From Adlercreutzia shanghongiae (lineage in GTDB: Bacteria; Actinomycetota; Coriobacteriia; Coriobacteriales; Eggerthellaceae), in assembly GCF_035830635.1 (NCBI RefSeq), contig NZ_JAYMFI010000011.1, positions 155,038 through 219,037 of the forward strand: DNA of 64,000 nucleotides. The letters run 5' to 3'. Below the pieces are notes generated by a model. It had not been told where the DNA came from. It made no database searches and saw nothing but the letters and a program-made list of their open reading frames with translations. Within the stretch, counting starts at the first letter, position 1; each line of letters starts with the position of its first letter. The position numbers were made by a program, and so were the translations under genes. Below, piece after piece: positions 57,895-64,000 of this stretch.

Positions 57895-57951
57895 TGCAAA
57901 CCGCCCCGGCCCGCAAGCCGGAGAAGTTTTCGTGCGAGAGGAGTGTACCAC

Positions 57952-58563
57952 ATGACAGTTTACGGATACGTGCGCGTGTCCACGGCGGAGCAGAACGTCG
58001 AGCGCCAGATCGCGAAGATGCGCGGGATGGGCATCGACGGGGACGCCCTGTTCGTCGACAGGTGCAGCGGCAAGGACATGGACAGGCCCGAGTGGGCGAG
58101 GCTCATGTCGGCCATAGGCGGGGGAGACCGCATCGTGGTCGACTCGCTCGACCGCCTGGGGCGCAGCTACGACCTGGTGACGGCCGAGTGGAAGCGCATC
58201 ACGCGCGAGGTCGGCTGCGACATATCCTGCCTCGACCTCGAGTTCATGGACTCGGCGGCCATGAGGGCCATGGGAGATGTGGGAAAGGTTGTGGAGGACA
58301 TGATGCTCTCGCTCCTGTCCTACGTGGCCGAGGCCGAGCGCAAGAAGAACCTGCAGCGGCAGGCCGAGGGCATCGCCATCGCCAAGGCCGCCGGCAAGTA
58401 CAAGGGGGGCGCGCCCAAGCGCCACGATCCCGCGCTAATGGCCGAGGCCGAGCGAGCGCTCGCCGAGGAGGGCAAGTCGGCGGCGGCCCGCGTGCTCGGC
58501 GTAGGGCGCGTCACCATATACCGGATGATCGAGGACGGGAGGCTCGGAAATGGCGCGGCTTAA
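57952..58563 (+). CDS. Small serine recombinase (resolvase/invertase type)
   Basis: The 203-residue protein has the resolvase N-terminus YGYVRVSTAEQNVERQ (catalytic Ser about 10), DRLGRSYDLV, the E-helix region with LLSYVAEAERKKNLQRQAEG, and a C-terminal HTH (KSAAARVLGVGRVTIYRMIE). The second ATG is preferred, with GAGAGGAG 8 bases upstream. It is separate from the integrase and could invert or resolve DNA; no inverted target is evident in the window. Confidence 0.92.
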   Translation: MTVYGYVRVSTAEQNVERQIAKMRGMGIDGDALFVDRCSGKDMDRPEWARLMSAIGGGDRIVVDSLDRLGRSYDLVTAEWKRITREVGCDISCLDLEFMDSAAMRAMGDVGKVVEDMMLSLLSYVAEAERKKNLQRQAEGIAIAKAAGKYKGGAPKRHDPALMAEAERALAEEGKSAAARVLGVGRVTIYRMIEDGRLGNGAA

Positions 58564-58795
58564 CAACTACCTGCAGTCGCTCGCGCGAAGCCCGCGCATC
58601 TGCCCAAAGTGCAGGTCGCGCAGGCTGCGCCTCGAGGAGACGCTCAATCCGAACGTGGGCAAGTGGAGGTGCGACTGCGGCTACTTCATGGCGCAGACGT
58701 GCCCGGAGGCGGCCAACGTCCCTGTGGATGACGACCCGCCGGAGAGGGGCGGGGCGCGTATAATAAGGCCAGATTTCGGGGGCAACGGGCGCTAG
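58550..58795 (+). CDS. Small zinc-ribbon protein
   Basis: The 81-residue product has CPKCRSRRLRLEE and CDCGYFMAQTCPE, a likely zinc ribbon. It overlaps the recombinase gene by 14 bases and has GGGAGG upstream. It sits directly before the large terminase gene. Function unknown. Confidence 0.65.
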   Translation: MARLNNYLQSLARSPRICPKCRSRRLRLEETLNPNVGKWRCDCGYFMAQTCPEAANVPVDDDPPERGGARIIRPDFGGNGR

Positions 58796-58867
58796 GGGAC
58801 ATCGCGCCGGCCGGGAGAGGTTCCGCACTCAGTTGCGGAGCCTTTTCTTTTTCCGGAGGTGGTCCCT

Positions 58868-60526
58868 ATGGACAATCAGATTCTGCTGGACGCCATCATG
58901 GCGGAGCTCGAGGGCGCGCGGGGCGCCGAGCCGTTCGAGGACGCGCTGGCCGTTCTCGCGGCCCTTGCCGAGGAGTCGCCCGTGGTCGAGGTGGCCTACG
59001 CCAGGTGGGTGCGCGAGACGGCGTGCGACCGCGTGGCCTGGATGGCCGACCGGGGCGACGGCGAGGGGGCCGAGCGCCTCCTCGCCTGCGTGGAGGAGCT
59101 GCTCAGGCTCAACGCGCGGGCCGACCTCGACAGCTACATGCTGTTCACGGAGTGGCGCCGCCCCCCGGCCAAGCAGTTCTGGCGGCCGCGCCGCCACGTG
59201 CTCTACGAGGTGTGCGAGGGCTTCCAGGACCTCGAGGACGGGCGCATCGAGGTGCTCGTCGTGCAGCTGCCGCCGCGCGTCGGGAAGTCGACGACGGGGT
59301 GCTTCGCCATGAGCTGGCACATGGGGCGGCACCCCCTGGACGCCAACCTCATGAGCGGCTACGCCGAGAAGCTGACCGACGGCTTCTGGACCGAGGTGCT
59401 CGACCTGGTGCGCGATTCGGACACCTACCGCTTCGCCGAGGTGTTCCCCGACGCCCGGCTCGCCGGCACCAGCGCCAAGGACAGCACCATCGCGCTCGTG
59501 AGGGAGGGGCGCTTCCCCACGCTGCAGTGCCGGCCCATCGGCGGATCCAACACGGGCATCGTCGAGGTCGGCCAGGAGGGCTGGCTCTACTGCGACGACA
59601 TGGTCAAGGAGCTGGAGGAGGCCCTGTCGGCCGACCGCATGGACAAGCTCTACGCCGCCTACGCCAACCAGCTGCGCGACCGAAAGCTCGACGGCTCCAA
59701 GGAGGTGCACGTCGGCACGAGGTGGGTGCCCAACGACGTCATAGGCAAGGTGATCGACCACTGGGCCGGCGACCCCAGGTGCCGGGTGATCGCCATACCG
59801 GCGCTCGACGAGCGCGACGAGACGAACTTCGACTACCTGTACGGCCTGGGCTTCGGCACCGAGTACTACCGCGACCAGCGGCGCGCCCTGTGCGAGGAGA
59901 AGATGGAGCACGCCTGGTCGGCGAAGTACATGGCCGACCCGTTCTGGGTGGGCGGCGTCATGTTCCCCGAGAACGACCTCAAGTGGTACGACGAGCTGCC
60001 CGAGGGGGAGCCCGACGCCGTGCTGGCGGTGTGCGACACGAAGGACAGGGGGGCGGACTACGCCGTGCAGCCCATCGGCCTCGTCTACGGCACCGAGCAC
60101 TACATCGTCGACATCACGTGCGACAACGGCCTGCCCGAGTCCATCGAGCCCAAGCTCGCCTCGGCGCTCGCGAGGCACGACGTGGGCCTCGCCCAGTACG
60201 AGTCGAACAGCGCCGGCGGCCGCGTGGCGGACTCGGTGGCGGCCCGGTGCCGCGAGCTCGGGCACGCCATCGACATCCGAAAGAAGTACTCCACCGAGAA
60301 CAAGGAGACCCGCATCCTCAACGACTCGATGTGGATCAAGGCCCACTGCCATTTCAGGCGCGACTCGCCGGACCCCGAGTACCGCCTCGCCATGCAGATG
60401 CTCATGCGCTACACGACCGAGGGAAAGAACAGGCACGACGACGTGCCCGACGCGCTGTCCATGTATAAGCGCCTCGCCTCCACCGTCGGCGTCGCGCGCC
60501 TCGAGGCCGTGAGGCGCCCGTGGTGA
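58868..60526 (+). CDS. Terminase large subunit
   Basis: The 552-residue protein has an ATPase with LPPRVGKSTTGCF (Walker A, about 135-142), WLYCDDMVKE (Walker B, about 240) and a C-terminal nuclease with VCDTKDRGADYA (about 390), AQYESNSAGG and HDDVPDALSM. It packages phage DNA into the procapsid. TTCCGGAGGTGG precedes the ATG. The first about 90 residues are a helical extension. Confidence 0.95.
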   Translation: MDNQILLDAIMAELEGARGAEPFEDALAVLAALAEESPVVEVAYARWVRETACDRVAWMADRGDGEGAERLLACVEELLRLNARADLDSYMLFTEWRRPPAKQFWRPRRHVLYEVCEGFQDLEDGRIEVLVVQLPPRVGKSTTGCFAMSWHMGRHPLDANLMSGYAEKLTDGFWTEVLDLVRDSDTYRFAEVFPDARLAGTSAKDSTIALVREGRFPTLQCRPIGGSNTGIVEVGQEGWLYCDDMVKELEEALSADRMDKLYAAYANQLRDRKLDGSKEVHVGTRWVPNDVIGKVIDHWAGDPRCRVIAIPALDERDETNFDYLYGLGFGTEYYRDQRRALCEEKMEHAWSAKYMADPFWVGGVMFPENDLKWYDELPEGEPDAVLAVCDTKDRGADYAVQPIGLVYGTEHYIVDITCDNGLPESIEPKLASALARHDVGLAQYESNSAGGRVADSVAARCRELGHAIDIRKKYSTENKETRILNDSMWIKAHCHFRRDSPDPEYRLAMQMLMRYTTEGKNRHDDVPDALSMYKRLASTVGVARLEAVRRPW

Positions 60527-60771
60527 CGGCCTGGGCGAGCTGATCCGAACTGATAAAAATGCATAAAAACGCGAACCAATGCATCCGAATGCATCCGAAT
60601 GCGATCTTCTCTGGACTTGCCGTTCCCGCACCGTGATTATGCGCCTCGGCGGAACCTCTCCGCTGCCGGCGGCCGGGCCGCGCCAATTTCCCCTCCTTTG
60701 TTTGGCACGGAGCATCCCCTCTCTCATGCGGCCCGGAACGCCCGGAACTACCTACGAGAAAGGCGCGCGAG
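60527..60771. other. Gap between terminase and portal genes
   Basis: No gene is seen in these 245 bases. It contains two tandem copies of GCATCCGAAT (60581-60590, 60591-60600) in an AT-richer patch with TGATAAAAATGCATAAAAA just before, which may be a promoter or binding region for late genes. Confidence 0.4.
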
Positions 60772-62307
60772 TTGGCAGATACTATCGGACAGGACGCGAA
60801 CGGGCCGGTCAGGCCCGTATACAAGGGCCGTGCTACGGTCTACTCGCGCTTTGACGAGATCTGCGAGGACAACGTGGTGCAGGCCCTCGAGGAGGCCCTG
60901 CCGTGCTTCCGGGCCAACTCGGCGCAGATCCAGTACCTGTGGAGCTACTACAAGGGCGTCCAGCCCATCCTCGGGCGCGAGAAGAAGGTGCGCGAGGACA
61001 TCAACAACACGGTCGTCGAGAACCACGCCCAGGAGGTAGTCGCCTTCAAGATCGGCTATCAGCTCGCCGAGCCCCTCCAGTACACCTGCCGCATGCAGGA
61101 GTCCGACGACGATTCCGACGCGTCCTACGACGACACGCTCAAGCAGGTCAACGAGCTGAACACGCTCATGTTCGCCGAGGACAAGGCCTCGTGCGACCGC
61201 GACCTGTTCGAGTGGATGGCAGTGGGCGGCATCGGCTTTCGCATGTGCGAGGCCGACTCCGCCGCCGATGCCGAGGACGGCGGCGCCCCCTTCGAGATCT
61301 ACACGCTCGACCCGCGCCGCACCTTCGTCGTTCGCTCGCGCTCATACCACCACAGGGTGGTCATGAGCGTGTGGGCGGGCATCGACTCCGATGACGACGA
61401 GGTCTACAACGTCTACACCGACGAGATGTGGTTCCTCGTGAAGAACGGCAGCGTGAGGGATCGCGGGCCCATCACCTACGGCGCGAACCCCATCGTCGAG
61501 TACCAGCTGAACAACGCGCGCATGGGCGTGTTCGAGCCGGTCCTCGGCCTGCTGGACGCGATAAACGTCATCGAGTCCAACCGCCTCGACGACATCGAGC
61601 AGACGGTGCAGGCGCTCATGAAGTTCGTGAACTGCGAGGTCGACAAGGACGAGTTCCTCGAGATGCTCGACCTCGGGGCCGTGAAGGTCAAGACCATCGA
61701 CCCCCAGTTCAAGAGCGACATCGACGTCATCAAGACCGACCTCGACCAGACGGGGGCGCAGGTCGCCAAGGAGGACCTCTACCAGAGCGTCGTGAACATC
61801 TGCGGCATGCCCAACCGCAACGGCCAGGGCGGGTCCACCTCCGACACCGGTGCCGCTGTGCTGCTGCGCGACGGGTGGACGCTGGCCGAGTCCCACGCCA
61901 AGAGCTACGAGCTCCAGTTCAAGCGCGCCGAGCGCGACTTCCTGCGCGTGGCGCTGTCCATCTGCCGTCAGAGCGCGGACTGCGCCATCGACCTGCGCAT
62001 CCGAGACATCGAGCTGGCGTTCAACCGGCGCAACTACGAGAACATCCTGGTCAAATCCCAGGTGCTCACGACGATGCTCGAGTCGGAGAAGGTGCACCCG
62101 CAGCTGGCGTTCCAGGCATGCGGCCTTTTCACCGACCCCGACGCCGCCTACCGCCAGTCCCAGGAGTACGCGGACGAGCGGGGCACCGACCTGGCGGCCG
62201 CCGCGATGGCGGTGGCCTCCGAGCAGACGGTCGCGAGGACCGTCGCGGCGGGCCCCCAGGCGGGAGTGCCCGAGCCCGAAGAAGGCGAAATCGCCCCTGT
62301 GGCGTAG
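60772..62307 (+). CDS. Phage portal protein (SPP1 gp6-like)
   Basis: The 511-residue protein starts at a TTG with AAAGGCG upstream. Features include QIQYLWSYYKGVQPILGRE, NTVVENHAQEVVAFKIGYQL, and LDAINVIESNRLDDIEQTVQ, the long-helix region of SPP1-type portals. The portal forms the dodecameric DNA channel of the capsid vertex. It lies between terminase and scaffold, as in siphophages. Confidence 0.92.
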   Translation: MADTIGQDANGPVRPVYKGRATVYSRFDEICEDNVVQALEEALPCFRANSAQIQYLWSYYKGVQPILGREKKVREDINNTVVENHAQEVVAFKIGYQLAEPLQYTCRMQESDDDSDASYDDTLKQVNELNTLMFAEDKASCDRDLFEWMAVGGIGFRMCEADSAADAEDGGAPFEIYTLDPRRTFVVRSRSYHHRVVMSVWAGIDSDDDEVYNVYTDEMWFLVKNGSVRDRGPITYGANPIVEYQLNNARMGVFEPVLGLLDAINVIESNRLDDIEQTVQALMKFVNCEVDKDEFLEMLDLGAVKVKTIDPQFKSDIDVIKTDLDQTGAQVAKEDLYQSVVNICGMPNRNGQGGSTSDTGAAVLLRDGWTLAESHAKSYELQFKRAERDFLRVALSICRQSADCAIDLRIRDIELAFNRRNYENILVKSQVLTTMLESEKVHPQLAFQACGLFTDPDAAYRQSQEYADERGTDLAAAAMAVASEQTVARTVAAGPQAGVPEPEEGEIAPVA

Positions 62308-62370
62308 CGCATACACGAGTCCGTGCGGTGCCGGCCGCGTCACCAACCCGGCGTAGGACGAAGGAGAGAA

Positions 62371-63000
62371 ATGAAGAGAGAAGACGTGCTGGGGATCTTC
62401 CCCAACGCCACCGACGACGAGATCGACGCCCTGCTCAACCGATTCGGCAGCGAGCTGAACCCGGTCAAGAAGGCCCTCGCCGACGCCGAGAGGGCCGGCG
62501 AGCAGAGCAAGACCGAGAGGGACGCCGCGCTCGCCAAGGCGGCCGGCTTCGAGCAGCAGCTCGCCGAGGCATCCGAGAAGATCAAGGCGGGCATGACCGC
62601 CGAGGAGCTCCTCGCCGAGCGGCAGGCCCAGGCCGAGCAGATGCAGCGCGAGTTCGCGATCAAGGCCAACGGCCTCGACGCCAAGGCCCTGTTCGTCGAG
62701 TCGGGCTTCTTCGAGGCCGCGGAGGTCGACGAGCTCGTCGGCCGCGTGGTGAGCGAGGACGCGGACGCGACCAAGGCGTTCGCCGAGTCGATCATCGGCA
62801 CCGTGCGCAAGCAGCGCGAGGCGGTGGAGAAGGCGACCAAGGACGAGCTGCTCAAGGCGAACCCGAAGCTCCAGGGCGCCGGCGGCGGGGACGGAGGAGT
62901 CTCGATGACCCGCAAGGAGTTCCTGTCGCTGCCCTACGACAAGCAGCTGCAGCTCAAGGCCGACAACCCCCAGATCATGTCCCAACTGAAGAAGGAGTAG
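62371..63000 (+). CDS. Capsid scaffold protein (GP20-like)
   Basis: The 209-residue protein is largely coiled-coil (about 28-90, Ala/Glu/Lys/Gln-rich) and ends in a basic-hydrophobic segment (SMTRKEFLSLPYDKQLQLKA), the pattern of phage scaffolds with a C-terminal capsid-binding part. AAGGAGAGAA precedes the ATG. It is immediately upstream of the capsid gene. Confidence 0.88.
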   Translation: MKREDVLGIFPNATDDEIDALLNRFGSELNPVKKALADAERAGEQSKTERDAALAKAAGFEQQLAEASEKIKAGMTAEELLAERQAQAEQMQREFAIKANGLDAKALFVESGFFEAAEVDELVGRVVSEDADATKAFAESIIGTVRKQREAVEKATKDELLKANPKLQGAGGGDGGVSMTRKEFLSLPYDKQLQLKADNPQIMSQLKKE

Positions 63001-63004
63001 CAAC

Positions 63005-64000
63005 ATGCCAGCAACACTGACGCTCGGAAACTCGAGCATCCCGTTCGACGAGGAGATCTTCGGAGCCTACTTCGACGACGAGCCCGACCTCATGAGCACC
63101 GCGCTCATCCAGTCCGGCGCCATGGTCGAGGACAGCTACATCAACTCGATGATCGCCGGCGGCGGAGACCTGTACACCCTGCCGTTCTACGGCCTGATCG
63201 ACTACGACGACGCGCCCGTCAACTACGACGGCCGCACCGACATCGACGTGGGCACGCTATCCGGCGGCTCGCAGACCGGCGTCGTGTACGGCCGCGCCAA
63301 GGCATGGGGCTCCCGCCAGTTCGCCGGCGACTTCACCGCGGCGAACCCCATGCAGGCCATCGCCGTGCGACTCGCCAAGTACTGGCGCGTGTACAAGCAG
63401 CGCACGATGCTCGGCATCGTCGACGCCGGTATGAGCCACGCCAAGATGAAGGACCACGTCCTCGTCAAGACCGAGCTCACCGAGACGACTCTCGACGACG
63501 CCTGCGAGGAGATGTTCGGCGACTACGCCTCCAAGATCGCCCTGGCGGTCATGCACTCGTCCGTGGCCCAGTTCTACAAGGACAAGGAGAGGGTCGAGTA
63601 CCTCAAGTACACCGATCCCACCGGCCTCGTGCGAGAGCTGAACATCTACCAGATCAACGGCATCAACACCGTCGTGTACAACGACGGCCTGAAGATCCCG
63701 GGCACCGCCGCCTCCGGCGACACGCCCGCCACGGGCAACACCTACGCCACGTGGCTGTTCGCGCAGGGCGCCCTGCGCCACGGAAGCGCCCCGGTGAAGC
63801 TCCCCGTCGAGCTCGGCCGCGAGCCGCTCAAGAACGGCGGCGAGGACTTCCTGGTCAACCGCCTGCGCGAGACCATCCACCCGGACGGCTTCACGTTCAC
63901 CAAGCCCAAGACCGGCTACACCGAGTCGCCGACCGACGCCCAGCTCAAGGCCCCGGCCAACTGGGCCCCCGCCTACAGCGACGCGAACGCCATCCCGATC
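63005..64000 (+). CDS. Major capsid protein, 3' end outside the window
   Basis: The frame starts MPATLTLGNSSIPFDEEIFG and stays open for 332 codons to the end of the window. It has segments expected in HK97-fold major capsid proteins of this type, such as IAVRLAKYWRVYKQRTMLGI, ALAVMHSSVAQFYKDKERVE and GINTVVYNDGLKIPG. AAGGAG lies just upstream, overlapping the scaffold stop. Confidence 0.9.
   Translation, partial: MPATLTLGNSSIPFDEEIFGAYFDDEPDLMSTALIQSGAMVEDSYINSMIAGGGDLYTLPFYGLIDYDDAPVNYDGRTDIDVGTLSGGSQTGVVYGRAKAWGSRQFAGDFTAANPMQAIAVRLAKYWRVYKQRTMLGIVDAGMSHAKMKDHVLVKTELTETTLDDACEEMFGDYASKIALAVMHSSVAQFYKDKERVEYLKYTDPTGLVRELNIYQINGINTVVYNDGLKIPGTAASGDTPATGNTYATWLFAQGALRHGSAPVKLPVELGREPLKNGGEDFLVNRLRETIHPDGFTFTKPKTGYTESPTDAQLKAPANWAPAYSDANAIPI

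Larger units (their letters stand above)
33981..64000. mobile_element. Prophage (left end and about 30 kb; right end beyond the window)
   Basis: The element starts at the tRNA-Ala 3' end with a serine integrase and continues through repressor, antirepressor, replication/recombination, modification, terminase, portal, scaffold and capsid genes. AGG arginine codons are common here and rare in the adjoining host genes, and a tRNA-Arg(CCT) is carried. The structural genes are of siphophage type. The right attachment site lies outside the window, so attL/attR cannot be compared. Confidence 0.93.

Noticed and set aside
57952..58563. Treating the small serine recombinase as the prophage integrase
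   Set aside because: It lacks the recombinase, zinc-ribbon and coiled-coil regions, whereas the 499-residue protein at the tRNA junction has all of them.

Overview
The window is GC-rich bacterial DNA from what looks like an anaerobic gut actinobacterium of the Coriobacteriia, most likely an Eggerthellaceae member. This is an inference from gene content: a molybdopterin oxidoreductase operon of DMSO-reductase type, a very large 2-hydroxyacyl-CoA dehydratase activase-like protein, an LCP cell-wall protein, a minimal NifU/NifS/Rrf2 iron-sulfur locus, and the codon bias. No 16S gene is present to confirm it.

Host chromosome, 1-33992. The left end holds an anaerobic respiratory operon (catalytic subunit cut by the window edge, FeS subunit, NrfD-like membrane subunit, a small membrane-anchored protein with two CX4CH motifs, and a DUF4405-like membrane protein). 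Next come a convergent LCP ligase-like gene, a TetR regulator with the giant activase, rsmI, a YgjP-like metallohydrolase and a secreted sortase-like protein. These are followed by nifU/nifS divergent from an Rrf2 regulator, a hybrid sensor kinase, metG-tatD, a hipBA-type pair behind long inverted repeats, a flavodoxin-like protein, and ksgA carrying a large in-frame palindromic insertion. The host part ends with a secreted GH5 glycosidase, recQ, icd, a nested inverted-repeat element, a divergent dehydrogenase pair (CtBP-like and SDR), veg and tRNA-Ala(CGC).

Prophage, about 33981 to beyond 64000. A large serine integrase ends inside the 3' end of tRNA-Ala, so this is probably the left attachment junction. 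To its right are a leftward repressor, a divergent control region with tRNA-Arg(CCT) and a tRNA-like sequence, an antirepressor, and a tightly coupled rightward replication, recombination and modification operon. That operon encodes a clamp-like protein, an SNF2-type helicase, two DNA methyltransferases with an out-of-frame overlapping gene, a family-B-like polymerase fused to an ERF annealing domain, a YqaJ-like nuclease, an acidic-tail candidate SSB, a VRR-NUC protein, a primase-polymerase, many small zinc-ribbon and membrane proteins, an Rrf2 regulator and a P4-type primase-helicase. Late genes follow: small terminase, large terminase, portal, scaffold and the start of the major capsid gene, indicating a tailed phage.

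The most unusual stretch is 54.6-57.9 kb, where a cargo island sits between the small and large terminase genes. It has a leftward operon of small unknown genes, one apparently frameshifted just after its start codon, and a rightward HTH-HNH-membrane protein operon. The intergenic region between them carries four 18-bp operators of form ATAAGGC-N4-GCCTTAT, one lying exactly between the -35 and -10 of the leftward promoter.
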